Shown one piece after another: positions 9,349 through 18,781 of a stretch of 64,000 nt of DNA. Position 1 is the stretch's first letter. Each line of letters opens with the position of its first letter. The stretch covers positions 108,042 through 172,041 of the forward strand of contig CANPVM010000001.1 in assembly GCA_947581805.1 (NCBI GenBank). The letters are read 5' to 3'. The DNA comes from an uncultured Clostridia bacterium. Lineage in GTDB: Bacteria; Bacillota; Clostridia; TANB77; CAG-508. A program made the position numbers and the translations under genes. The notes under the pieces were generated by a model. The model was not told where the DNA came from. It saw only the letters and a list, made by a program, of their open reading frames with translations, and did no database searches.

Positions 9349-9699
9349 ATGGAACTTGTTACTATTCAATCAGAAAAGGATATTAAGACTTTGCTTTTAG
9401 AGGAAATGAAGCTTGCAGAAACAGAACATGTATTAATTATTCTTAGTAAGAATCGGTTTGATGAGTTTCAAAAAAGAGAGGATGTAAGAAAAATTTCCTA
9501 CGATGAAGGAAATAAGGTATCCTCAAGTAGCGATATAACCTATTCTTTTGATGAAAATGAGAATAATATTGCATCTTATCACTATTACATTACTTTCACA
9601 TTTTTCATTATAGCTGAGCTTTACGTTGTAAAAGATTTTTCTACTATGCATCGTTCTGCCTATGGAGCAGGAACTTCCGAGATTCATTTTATTGCGTAA
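9349..9699 (+). CDS. Hypothetical protein, 116 aa, with an in-frame CGG
   Basis: Not recognised. The start is the ATG at 9349, placed 8 nt after AAGGAGG (9334-9340); a reading frame extending to 9307 lies upstream of this ribosome site. The middle is acidic (SFDENENN) and the C-terminal part is hydrophobic and aromatic (YHYYITFTFFIIAELYVV). It contains one CGG codon (9454-9456) read as Arg in frame 0; a +1 shift there would end after ten codons, so if this gene is real, CGG is translated here. It is monocistronic, with a terminator 28 nt downstream. Confidence 0.6.
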   Translation: MELVTIQSEKDIKTLLLEEMKLAETEHVLIILSKNRFDEFQKREDVRKISYDEGNKVSSSSDITYSFDENENNIASYHYYITFTFFIIAELYVVKDFSTMHRSAYGAGTSEIHFIA

Positions 9700-9727
9700 T
9701 GTTGACTATTTTTTCACTAAATAAAAG

Positions 9728-9757
9728 AGCACTTAAACAATGTTTAGGTGCTTTTTT
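9728..9757 (+). terminator. Terminator after the 9349 gene
   Basis: AGCACTTAAAC and GTTTAGGTGCT arms with a 3-nt loop and a T run. Confidence 0.9.
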
Positions 9758-9779
9758 ATTTTATAAAATTTCCAAGTTT

Positions 9780-10838
9780 TTATTCTTCACCCTTTAGGCG
9801 TTCGGCTCTGTCAGCTGCTATTAGGTTATCTATCATTTCGTCTAAGTCTCCGTTTAGGAAGTCTTCAAATTGGTATACGTTAAAACCAATTCTATGGTCG
9901 GTTATACGGCCTTGTGGGTAATTGTATGTACGAATTTTTTCACTTCTATCTCCTGAACCTACTTGACTTTTTCTTTCGTTTGCGATTTCACTATCACGTT
10001 TTTGCTTTTCCATTTCATATAAACGAGAACGAAGTAATCTCATAGCATATTCTCTATTTTGTACTTGGGAACGCTCGGTTTGGCATTCTGCTACTATTCC
10101 TGTTGGAACGTGGATTAGTCTTACTGCGGATGATGTTTTATTAACGTGTTGTCCACCTGCACCAGAAGCTCTATATACTTCCAGTCTAATATCAGCAGGA
10201 TTTATATCAATTTCTACATCTTCTACTTCTGGAAGTACGGCAACGGTTGCTGTTGATGTATGAATTCTTCCACTACTTTCAGTGTCTGGCACACGTTGCA
10301 CACGGTGCACACCACTTTCAAATTTTAGTCTACTGAAGGCTCCTTTTCCTGTTATCATGAATGAAATTTCTTTGTAACCGCCTAATCCTGTTTCGTTTTC
10401 ATTTACTACCTCTAGTTTCCAATGTTTTTTTTCAGCATACATGCTATACATTCTAAATAGTGTTCCTGCAAATAAAGCTGCTTCTTCTCCTCCTGCTCCA
10501 CCACGAATTTCACATATAACGTTTTTGTCATCGTCTGGGTCTTTTGGAATTAATAGAATTTTTAATTCTTCTTCAATTTTTGGCATTAATTCTTTGTTTG
10601 CTAACATTTCTTCTTCTGCTAAGTCCTTCATTTCTGGGTCGTTCATCATTTCTTTTGCTTCTTCATAAGCTTGCTTTGCTTTTTTATATTCTCTATATTT
10701 TTGTACAACTGGTTCTATTTCTGCATGTTCTTTCATATAATCACGCCATTCATTAGTTCTTGCAATGACTTCTGGGTCACTAATTTTGGCTGTTAATTCT
10801 TCATAACGCTTTTCTACTGTTTCTAATTTGTCAAACAT
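9780..10838 (-). CDS. prfA: Peptide chain release factor 1
   Basis: 352 residues, full length. Recognises UAA/UAG and triggers hydrolysis of peptidyl-tRNA. The GGQ loop is in [13 protein letters not shown] and the N-terminal coiled coil and central stop-recognition domain ([20 protein letters not shown]) are normal. No CGG or frame break is present. AGGAGAA precedes the ATG. Standard decoding of stops is therefore expected; the unusual recoding elsewhere in this window does not involve this protein directly. Confidence 0.96.
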   Translation of the reverse strand: MFDKLETVEKRYEELTAKISDPEVIARTNEWRDYMKEHAEIEPVVQKYREYKKAKQAYEEAKEMMNDPEMKDLAEEEMLANKELMPKIEEELKILLIPKDPDDDKNVICEIRGGAGGEEAALFAGTLFRMYSMYAEKKHWKLEVVNENETGLGGYKEISFMITGKGAFSRLKFESGVHRVQRVPDTESSGRIHTSTATVAVLPEVEDVEIDINPADIRLEVYRASGAGGQHVNKTSSAVRLIHVPTGIVAECQTERSQVQNREYAMRLLRSRLYEMEKQKRDSEIANERKSQVGSGDRSEKIRTYNYPQGRITDHRIGFNVYQFEDFLNGDLDEMIDNLIAADRAERLKGEE

Positions 10839-10916
10839 AAATATTCTCCTTCTTTATTTTCTCCTTGTTTGTTTTTTACCTTGTTATTATACTATATTTT
10901 TTTGATTTATTCAATA

Positions 10917-10948
10917 GAAAAACCACCTTTTCGTAGAAAGGTAGTTTT
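10917..10948 (-). terminator. Terminator after the 10987 gene
   Basis: AAAACCACCTTT and AAAGGTAGTTTT arms with a 6-nt loop; on the minus strand the second arm runs into T residues. Confidence 0.8.
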
Positions 10949-10986
10949 CCTATTTGTAAAACGATTTTATTTTTTAGTAAAAATAT

Positions 10987-11346
10987 TTAGATGTATTCAT
11001 CTAATATTGCAGTTACTTTTTTCTCATGTGATATAATAATAGTTTTAAAAGGGTCTTGAAACACTTTGAATTGTTTGATGAATACATTTCTTATTTTTGT
11101 GTAGTAGACCCCTACTGCCATTAGCAGGTCATTTGTATTCTGAATTTCTATTGGTTTTTCCCAATTTAAATCTGTTACTTGCATTTTTTTCAAATCGATG
11201 CTCTTACATTCCCGCACTAAATTGTTATATAGCTGTTTTTTCGTTGCTGTGTCTAACTGGTAACTAATAAGTTCTCTTCCCATTTCGTTTAAAAATCGCT
11301 TTTTTTCTGTTTCAAATGCCTCCACTATTTTTGCTGCTATTTCCAT
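10987..11346 (-). CDS. Hypothetical protein, 119 aa, with an in-frame CGG
   Basis: Not recognised. Mostly helical, charged N-terminal half (IVEAFETEKKRFLNEMGREL) and a more hydrophobic C-terminal half. GGAGGAAAAT precedes the ATG. One CGG codon (11212-11214, residue 45, in LVRECKS) is read as Arg; a +1 shift there would stop after seven codons. It is transcribed alone between prfA and the YhaN-like gene. Confidence 0.6.
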   Translation of the reverse strand: MEIAAKIVEAFETEKKRFLNEMGRELISYQLDTATKKQLYNNLVRECKSIDLKKMQVTDLNWEKPIEIQNTNDLLMAVGVYYTKIRNVFIKQFKVFQDPFKTIIISHEKKVTAILDEYI

Positions 11347-11456
11347 ATTTTCCTCCTTCTAATTAGAATTAAGTACTATGAAATTGTGTTATACCTTATT
11401 ATAATATGCTTTTCCTATATTGTCAATTATGATTTTCACTTGATAGTGTGATTTTT

Positions 11457-13376
11457 TTATAATTGTATTACTTGGTGTTCTATACTACATTTTTCTGCTA
11501 TTTCTTTTTCTCGATTTGTGCAAGTAAAAATAATGATTTGATGATTTGAAAATTCGGTATGTAAGTAGTTTAAAATATTTTTTAGCCTTTCTTCATCATA
11601 ATAAGCAAAAGCTTCATCTAAGATAATTGGCATAGATTCCTCTGTTAATTCTTTTACCATAGCTAAACGTAAAGATAAGTATAGTTGGTCTATAGTTCCT
11701 ATGCTTAGTTTTTCTGCTTCGATATATTCTCCATTATCTTTTTCTACCATAAGCCCATTTTCTTCATTTAGGCTTACTTTTGTGTATTTTCCTTTTGATA
11801 TTTTGTTAATATTTTGTGACAATTTTTCTGTTAGCTTTGGTGTAACATTTTGTTTCATTTTTTGATAAGCTGTTTCTAGAACTTCTTTTGCTAGTTCGAT
11901 TGCTTTGTTGTTTTCTTCTAATTCTGTTTCTCTTTTCTTTAATTCTTCTATTTTTTCTTCCAATAATGCTATTTTTTCTAATTGTGGATTTATTGTATTT
12001 TCTTCTAATTCTAATGAATGATATTCTAGTGTTTTACGATTTTTTTCTTCTTCTTTTTGTTGTAGCTGCAAACTAATATTAGAGGTTTCAAATATATTTT
12101 CTAGTATTTCTTTTTCTTGAGTCTCTTGTTTTAATTTTTCTTTTTCTATTTTTATATGTTGCGCTATTTGTTCTTTTTGACTATTCATTTGTTTTTCTTG
12201 TTCTTCCATATTATTTTGTAAAACATTAATTTCTGCCTGTATGTTTCCTATTTGATTTTTTATTTCTTCGGTTTGTTTTTTATTTTTTTCTTTTATTTGC
12301 TTTGCTTCTTGTTTTTTGTTATTTCTTTCTAATAAATACCATATGAAACAAGCTATAATAGCAGATGTTAAAATGCCTATGAATATAGCGTTTTTGATGA
12401 AAAGAATAGTAATTATTTCTAATAAAATACCTAATATCAATAGAATAACACTAATGTTCTTTTTATTTTTGCTTTCTGGTAAAGACTTTTCTTCTTTATT
12501 TTGCATTTCTTGCTTTTGTAATTCTTTTATTTTTTCTTCTAATTCTTTTTTTCTTTGTTCTTGACTCTGTTTTAGGTTTTCATTTACCTTTATTTTTTCT
12601 TCTTCTAGTTTTTCATTTTCTTTTATCAGTTTTACTTTTCTAATTAGTTTGAGTATTTCTTCTATTTTTTTTATTTCTTCTTGCTTTTCTTCTTTTTCTT
12701 TTGCTATTTCTTGTTTTCTTTCTTTATATTCTTCTAACCTACCTATTTCATCTTGTATTTTAAATTTTTCTTCTTTTACTAAATTAATTGGTCTTCCTTG
12801 TGAACGTATTGTTCCTATTTCTTCGACTTGCTTTTTATTGATTTTTTCTATTGCTTTTTTATATGATATGTTGTCATCTCCTGTACCTGTTAAATTAGCT
12901 ACTTTTTGTACCATAGCATTTTGCACATTTTGCTCTAATTTTACTTCTTGTTGCATCGAAACTAAAGTAGAATAAAACATGTTTTCTTCTACCTTTGTTT
13001 GTTCTATAAAAAATTGATTTCCATAGGTTTTGTCAATGGTAAATTGTTTTGAAATATCTTCTAATTGTTCATTATAAATAATTGGATTTTTTTTGTTAAA
13101 GTCACGAAATACTTCATACTCTGTTCCATTATCTAAGCAGTATGTTAATTTTCCTGAAAATTCTTCTTGTGACCATGGCTTATATCTATCATAATCAGAA
13201 AATTCTTTTCCTTTTTTATTTTTGGATGTGCCATAAAAGATATTTGCAATAAATTTTAATAGTGTTGATTTTCCACTTTCGTTGCTACCTTGCACTATAT
13301 TGATATGGTCTGTAAATTGAATTTCTTTGTTTTCTAGCTTTCCAAAATGATTAATTTTTAAATTTTTTATTTTCAA
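11457..13376 (-). CDS. YhaN/SbcC-like AAA ATPase with membrane segments
   Basis: 639 residues. Walker A is GSNESGKSTLLK (about 34-45), and the ABC-type signature and Walker B lie near the C terminus (KLSIGTIDQLYLSLRLAM, then MPIILDEAFAYYDEER). Between them are long coiled coils interrupted by two hydrophobic segments (about 314-355), the layout of YhaN-like proteins rather than cytosolic SbcC. It is encoded 43 nt downstream of a calcineurin-like nuclease, the usual partner, so the pair probably processes DNA ends near the membrane. The exact substrate is unknown. Confidence 0.85.
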   Translation of the reverse strand: MKIKNLKINHFGKLENKEIQFTDHINIVQGSNESGKSTLLKFIANIFYGTSKNKKGKEFSDYDRYKPWSQEEFSGKLTYCLDNGTEYEVFRDFNKKNPIIYNEQLEDISKQFTIDKTYGNQFFIEQTKVEENMFYSTLVSMQQEVKLEQNVQNAMVQKVANLTGTGDDNISYKKAIEKINKKQVEEIGTIRSQGRPINLVKEEKFKIQDEIGRLEEYKERKQEIAKEKEEKQEEIKKIEEILKLIRKVKLIKENEKLEEEKIKVNENLKQSQEQRKKELEEKIKELQKQEMQNKEEKSLPESKNKKNISVILLILGILLEIITILFIKNAIFIGILTSAIIACFIWYLLERNNKKQEAKQIKEKNKKQTEEIKNQIGNIQAEINVLQNNMEEQEKQMNSQKEQIAQHIKIEKEKLKQETQEKEILENIFETSNISLQLQQKEEEKNRKTLEYHSLELEENTINPQLEKIALLEEKIEELKKRETELEENNKAIELAKEVLETAYQKMKQNVTPKLTEKLSQNINKISKGKYTKVSLNEENGLMVEKDNGEYIEAEKLSIGTIDQLYLSLRLAMVKELTEESMPIILDEAFAYYDEERLKNILNYLHTEFSNHQIIIFTCTNREKEIAEKCSIEHQVIQL

Positions 13377-13419
13377 GTGTTTTTCTCCTCATCTAATAGG
13401 TTACTTATTTTATTTATTT

Positions 13420-14493
13420 TTAAGATAATACTTCTAATCCTATTTCTAGCGCTTTTTCTAACATTTCCTTATTTTCTGGTTCTTTTTCCATTTTATCTAA
13501 TATTTCTTTTACATATATTCCCCTTAATGTAGTAGCTTCTTGCGCTATTTTTTCTATTTCATAACCTAATTTGGTTTTATTTTTGACTTTGATAATTTCT
13601 TTTTGATTTATTTGCTTGATTAACTTATATAGATTAATTTCAAAATTTCTTTTTCCTATTAATGTTATTTTATATAATATATTTTCTTCCAACTCTAATA
13701 ACTCTATTTTTTCTAGTAATTCTTCTATTGTTTTTATTGGTGTAATATCTAATTCTATTTCTTTTAATTCTTTTTCGTCTAAAGGAATAAAGTCTAACTT
13801 AAGATTTTCTTTTGTAAGGTTCCCTACAACCATTCCGTGCGCACCTAATTCGTCGAAACCTTGGGAGATAACTGAACCTGGATAAACTATGTTAGTATGC
13901 TCTTCTAAATTATTTTTATGAATATGCCCAAGGGCAATGTAGTCAAACCCAATTTCTTTGAGCTTTTTGGAAGATAGATTATTATAGTCCCTGCCTGTTT
14001 TATCGCTTCCATCTAGGTTTGCATGTGTTAGTAGAATATTAATTTTTTCTTTATTTTCAATTTGAATTTCTTCTATATGAGAATTTTGCACATAAAAATC
14101 TTCAAAGCCATAACCGTATATGATAGCATCTTCATTTTCAATTTTTTGTACTTTTCCCTTGAAAATTGTGACATTATTATTCCATGGAAAAGTAGCATAA
14201 TAAGAATTTTTTATATATGGGTCGTGGTTTCCTGGTGCAATATATATTTTGGTGTTTGGAATTTCACAGAATAAATTATTTATATAGGCAATTGTACTTT
14301 CACGAATGCATTCTTCTTCGTATAAATCCCCTGCTATGAATAAATATGGAATTTCATTTTGTTTGATGTAATCGATTATTTTTTTGAAGGCTTTTCTTTG
14401 GTCTAGCCTTCGAATTTCCCCTAAGTCTGCTCTATCACTTAGCAGGCGAAATGGCATATCAAAATGCATATCCGCTATATGAACAAATTTCAT
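13420..14493 (-). CDS. YhaO/SbcD-like metallophosphoesterase
   Basis: 357 residues. Metal-binding motifs of the calcineurin-like family are all present: HIADMHFD at the N terminus, AGDLYEEE (about 55-62), APGNHDPY (about 84-91), LLTHANLDG and ALGHIHKN. The C-terminal region is a capping domain as in SbcD. It precedes the YhaN-like ATPase in the same operon, so the two likely act as a nuclease complex in DNA double-strand end processing. Confidence 0.88.
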   Translation of the reverse strand: MKFVHIADMHFDMPFRLLSDRADLGEIRRLDQRKAFKKIIDYIKQNEIPYLFIAGDLYEEECIRESTIAYINNLFCEIPNTKIYIAPGNHDPYIKNSYYATFPWNNNVTIFKGKVQKIENEDAIIYGYGFEDFYVQNSHIEEIQIENKEKINILLTHANLDGSDKTGRDYNNLSSKKLKEIGFDYIALGHIHKNNLEEHTNIVYPGSVISQGFDELGAHGMVVGNLTKENLKLDFIPLDEKELKEIELDITPIKTIEELLEKIELLELEENILYKITLIGKRNFEINLYKLIKQINQKEIIKVKNKTKLGYEIEKIAQEATTLRGIYVKEILDKMEKEPENKEMLEKALEIGLEVLS

Positions 14494-14693
14494 TTTTTAT
14501 TTCATTCCTTCCATAATACAAATATGTTTCCATTTTGCATTGATAATTATTTCGAGTTTTCGATTTTCTTTTTTTGATTATACTGGCTTTAATTTAAAAA
14601 GTCAATAGTTTTTGAACATTTGTTTTATATTTTACTTTAAAAAATTATCTGTTTATTTTGTTTTTTCTTTGTAAGAGTAACACTTTTTAAAGC

Positions 14694-14721
14694 AAAAAAA
14701 TCCGCTATAGCGGATTTTTTA
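14694..14721 (-). terminator. Terminator after the VirD4-like gene
   Basis: A perfect palindrome AAATCCGCTATAGCGGATTT flanked by A and T runs, 3 nt past the stop codon. The core CCGCTATAGCGG recurs at 9230-9242. Confidence 0.88.
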
Positions 14722-14723
14722 AT

Positions 14724-16890
14724 TTATTCCATTGGGCCAAATAGTTCGTCGAATTTGGCTTCTAGTTCTTTTTGGATGTCTTCAGTAAATAGTTGTGGTT
14801 TTTCTTCTTCTTGTGGAAGAGTTGGACTATCGAAGTCATCAAAGTCTAGTAAATCAATGGCTGGCTCTTTAGTATTTTTATCGTTTGTTTCTGTTTGTTT
14901 ATTGGTCTCTTCTAGTTCTTCAATCATTAATGGTTCATTTGCTATTGAATTCTCTGCGTTATTTTTTTCTAGGTCTAATTCGAATTCTAATCCTGATTTT
15001 TCTATTGGATTTTCTTTTATTGTTTCATTTTGTGTGAAATTCTTTGAATCTTTTTGCTCTTTTTCGTCTAAATTGTCTTCAAATAGGTCATCTAGTGATT
15101 CCACTTTTAAATTTTCAGCTGCCTTTTTATCTGTTTCTGGTACATATGGATTGTATGGATTGTATTTTCTCCATTCTCCTCTTACTCCAGCATCAAATTC
15201 ATTATGGTTTAAGCGATGTGCTTGTAATTCTTTGTACATTTTTTGATGAGTAAAGTGATAATATTTCTTTGCTTTTACTGGTTTAATTCCTTTTTCATAA
15301 ATAATACATAAATCGTTATCCATTCTACGAAGTTCGTCTGGTGTCATTAAAGCTCTTGCCATTAATTGTTCCGAATCGCTAAATCCCTGTTTATGCCAAT
15401 GCTTATCACGGTTGGTTGATTTACTCTGCCTGAAAATAGTTTTTTCACCTAATGCTTTCGAGAAATATTCTACTGTTTTATAAGAGTTACTTCCTAAAAA
15501 TACGTGTGTATCACAGTTACCCATGATGGTTTCATATGATTTTTCATAAATTGCTTCTAATTGGTCTAGGTTTTGTAATATAACACTAAATTGAATTCCT
15601 CTACTTCTGGATGTTGAGATTTTTTTATCAAAATCTGGAATTCTACCAATGTTGGCAAACTCATCTAGTATAAAAAAGACTGGTACTTTTAATTTTCCTC
15701 CATTTAAGTCTGCGTAATTGTATAACTGTTGTATCATTTGCGAGAAGAAAATGGTAAGTAAGAAATCATATGCTGTATGGGTATCTGATGAAATAACGTA
15801 AACTGCTGTTTTTTTGCTTCCAATATCTTCAAAATTAATAGTATCAGTTGAAGTTACTTCTGCAATTTCTTTGGAATCGAATTTTCCAAGCTTTGATTGC
15901 AATGAACTTAAAATAGAACCATAGGTTTTCTCTGGTGCTATTTCAATGGATTTGTAGTACATTCTAGCTGGATGGTCATAAGGCAATTGATTAATTAATT
16001 CTGTAAGTAAGTTACTTCCTCCATTGGTATTGGCTGCTCTTACAAGTTCAGAACAGCTTGCTAAGTTTTGCTCTTCTTCTGGCCTTGTAGCAATTAGGTA
16101 ATAAATTAATGCTTTTAATAACATTTCAGCCATGTCGTCCCAGTATGGGTCTGACTTACTTTCTGATGCTTGCCCTTTTACTACTGTATTTGCGATAACG
16201 TCTACATCTAATTCGCTTGCTACGTGCATTAGTGGATTGTACCCGTCACTGTTAGCTGGATTTACTAAGTTTAATACTTTTATGTCATAGCCATGGTCTT
16301 TTAGATAACCTGCTGTATCATCATATAGTTCTCCTTTTGGATCAGTAAATACATAAGAACCTAACATTTGGTAAGCATTTGGTTTCGAGTATGCTGCTGA
16401 TTTACCAGAACCTGAACCGTCCTACTATTAAGGTATTAATATTACCACGTTTATCTACTGGTAAGTAATTATCTTCTGCTAAAATAATTCCTTTATTTTT
16501 GCTTAAAATACGATATTGTTCTCCATGTTCACTCCAATCACTAGAACCATGTTCCATATCATGATATTCTCCCTTTGGTTTTGTTTTAATAAAACCAATA
16601 ATTGAGCAAACAATAAATAAAATCGTATAGTTGATTAAGCAACTGATAAATGTTTGAAAATATTCTGCAGTAAACATTTTTCCTATTGTAGTAAAACTAG
16701 TAATAGCTGGAACAATATCTTCTATAAATATATTTAAATTAAATTGTCCTGTGCTATTGGTAGCCTCTTTAATACTATATGCTATAGGCGAAACAAGTAC
16801 TATGGCTAAAAATATCCATAGTACTCCAATTACAATTAAAAACCTTTTACTTTGTTGTAATGTTCTTTTAAATTTATCCATGGCTTTCAC
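14724..16890 (-). CDS. VirD4/TraG-type coupling ATPase (needs +1 frameshift at CGG)
   Basis: Corrected length about 721 residues. Two N-terminal transmembrane segments (about 17-40 and 78-100) precede the ATPase. Frame 0 ends NTLIVG-R-FRFW with CGG in the Walker A loop and a stop four codons later. Skipping the C gives LIVGGSGSGKSAAYSKPNAY, a proper Walker A, and a frame that then reads YVFTDPKGELYDD, FFILDEFANIGRIPDF (Walker B) and an acidic C-terminal tail. Family members feed DNA or proteins into type IV secretion systems. No relaxase or other conjugation gene is seen nearby; instead it is last in an operon with a DnaJ-like gene and two unknown genes. Confidence 0.88.
16417..16419 (-). other. 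CGG codon at virD4-like +1 recoding site
   Basis: Context GTA GGA CGG TTC. Skipping C gives GTA GGA GGT TCA GGT TCT GGT AAA, the Walker A loop. AGGA immediately precedes the CGG. Confidence 0.7.
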
Positions 16891-16915
16891 CTTTTCTTTC
16901 GTTATCTATCTTGCG

Positions 16916-17182
16916 TTACCTTTGGTCGACTGTTTTACTTTGTAATGCTTTTTGTGTTTTTCTTGCTGCTCTGGCTTGAATTAATTGTTGCATTTGTTCT
17001 TTTGAAAATTTCATATCATTTACTGTACAATTGATTGCTTTAATTTCCATTGTTTCTGTTAAGAAACTATCTTTTTCTCCTGCTTCTACTACTTCAATTC
17101 CTTTTTGATTTTCTTTTCCAAATGACATACATACTACGTCATAGTCTCTTGAATCTGCAATTGTTCGATTCATTTTTAACAT
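16916..17182 (-). CDS. Unknown 88-aa protein upstream of the coupling ATPase
   Basis: Not recognised. Soluble, with a CMSFGKENQKG motif in the N-terminal part and a basic C-terminal helix rich in A, R, K and Q (LIQARAARKTQKALQSK). The SFGKE motif and surrounding strand pattern recur in the preceding gene, suggesting the two are distant paralogues. GGAGG lies upstream of the ATG. It sits 25 nt before the VirD4-like start and 6 nt after the previous gene, so these are translated from one message. Confidence 0.65.
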   Translation of the reverse strand: MLKMNRTIADSRDYDVVCMSFGKENQKGIEVVEAGEKDSFLTETMEIKAINCTVNDMKFSKEQMQQLIQARAARKTQKALQSKTVDQR

Positions 17183-17188
17183 CCTCCT

Positions 17189-17704
17189 TTAGTCTTTCTT
17201 ATCTCGTATTTCAAACGCAAAATACGATTTGTGTGGTTTTAATTTACATTTTCCTTTTACTTCATTTGTTTCTTTGTCCATATATAGGACTGGTTTTACT
17301 TCTTCTGCGGTTTCTGGGTCTATGATTGATATTGGTCTCTTTAAATTTGGTGTATATTGAAATTCTTTATATTCTTCTTGTTCAAAATATAAAGTATCAA
17401 ACTTAATTGGCATCGGTTTTTTAGAAATTCTTACTTTGTCATCTTCTAAAACACCGGTATTGACAACTACCTTTTCTTTTCCAAATGATAAAAATAATAG
17501 TTGTTCTTCATAATCTGGCTCATCAATAAAAAAGGTCCTTCTTTTTAAATTTCCTTTTATTTCTTCTGTTGATAATAATCTTTCTACCGTATATTTAGGA
17601 TACTCAGCTAAATATTCTTTAGCAGTTTTATTGATTCGATAGATAACTGTATTTACTCCTTCTGGATCAGTAATACTAAAGTGTTTGCCTTGTATACTTT
17701 CCAT
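17189..17704 (-). CDS. Unknown 171-aa protein of the coupling-ATPase operon
   Basis: Not recognised. The ATG at 17704 is preferred because AAAGGGGTG lies 6 nt upstream; an open frame extends to 17758. The protein is predicted to be beta-rich and soluble, with LLFLSFGKEKVVVNTG in the middle, resembling the SFGKE stretch of the next gene, and a lysine-rich C terminus. It follows the DnaJ-like gene by 87 nt. Confidence 0.65.
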   Translation of the reverse strand: MESIQGKHFSITDPEGVNTVIYRINKTAKEYLAEYPKYTVERLLSTEEIKGNLKRRTFFIDEPDYEEQLLFLSFGKEKVVVNTGVLEDDKVRISKKPMPIKFDTLYFEQEEYKEFQYTPNLKRPISIIDPETAEEVKPVLYMDKETNEVKGKCKLKPHKSYFAFEIRDKKD

Positions 17705-17791
17705 CTTTACACCCCTTTCTATGAACCAAATTTCATAGCTTTTCTTTCGTTTTACCACTAAACATAATTATACACCGTAAATATCCTTTTG

Positions 17792-18682
17792 TCAATGATT
17801 TTGCTTTCTTGGCTCAAATTTTGTTATTTCTTCTAATTTTTTATAAAGTTCTATTTCTTCTTCAGATGGTGTTTTAGGTACAACAATTTTTATTTCTGCT
17901 ACTAAGTCTCCTCTTCCACCTTTACCATCTTTGTAACCTTTTTGTGGAATACGAATTTTTTCTCCGCTTCCAATTCCTTGCGGAATATAAACATTGCTAC
18001 TATCATCTATTGTTTCTATTTTTACTCTGGCTCCTAATGCTGCTTCCCATGGAGTTAAGAATAAGTCGGTGTAAATATCATAGCCATGTAATCTATATTT
18101 TTTACTGTTTTCAATATTAATTTTTATGAATAAATCTCCGTTTTTTCCACCATTTATTCCTTGTTTACCTTGCCCTATTAGACGAATTTTTTCTCCATTG
18201 CGAATTCCAGCTGGTACTTTAATGGAAAATGTTTTCATTTTGCCATCTACTGTTCTTAATGATATTTTCTTTTCTATTCCATAAAATGCTTGTTCTATAT
18301 TCAAATTTATTTCAGTTTCTACATTATCGCCTTTTATTGCTACTTTTTTGTTTTGTTTTTGTTCTTTTCTTAATGATTTTATATTTCCAAATAATAATGT
18401 AAGCAAATCTGGCCTTGCTTCTCTTTCTTCTTTTTGTTTTTGCTTATCGATTCTTTTTCCTACATGAGAATACCAAATTCGGTCATATTTTTTTCTTGAT
18501 GTATTATTTGATAAAACGCCATATGCTTCGTTAATATCTTTAAACCTTTCTTCTGCCGCTTTTCCACTGCTTACATCTGGATGGTATTTCTTTGCTTGTT
18601 CACGAAATGCAGTTTTTATTTCTTCTATTGTGACTTTATTTGTTTCTAATCCTAATATTTTATAATAATCTTTGAATATCAT
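17792..18682 (-). CDS. DnaJ-like co-chaperone (CbpA type)
   Basis: 296 residues. J domain at 1-70 with the HPD tripeptide in REQAKKYHPDVSSGK, which stimulates Hsp70 ATPase. A basic linker (about 78-115) replaces the Gly/Phe and zinc-finger regions, so this is a type II protein rather than DnaJ itself. Two C-terminal beta-sandwich domains follow (FYGIEKKISLRTVDG; GLDLFLTPWEAALGA-like segment TDLFLTPWEAALGARVKIE). It heads an operon with two unknown genes and the VirD4-like ATPase, so it may help assemble or fold that complex. Confidence 0.87.
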   Translation of the reverse strand: MIFKDYYKILGLETNKVTIEEIKTAFREQAKKYHPDVSSGKAAEERFKDINEAYGVLSNNTSRKKYDRIWYSHVGKRIDKQKQKEEREARPDLLTLLFGNIKSLRKEQKQNKKVAIKGDNVETEINLNIEQAFYGIEKKISLRTVDGKMKTFSIKVPAGIRNGEKIRLIGQGKQGINGGKNGDLFIKINIENSKKYRLHGYDIYTDLFLTPWEAALGARVKIETIDDSSNVYIPQGIGSGEKIRIPQKGYKDGKGGRGDLVAEIKIVVPKTPSEEEIELYKKLEEITKFEPRKQNH

Positions 18683-18781
18683 TTAACATCCTCCCACATT
18701 GATATGGTGGATTTATTATATCAAGATTGTCTTCATTTTTCAATAGTTATTTGTTTATTTTCATATCTTATTTTTTCTGAT

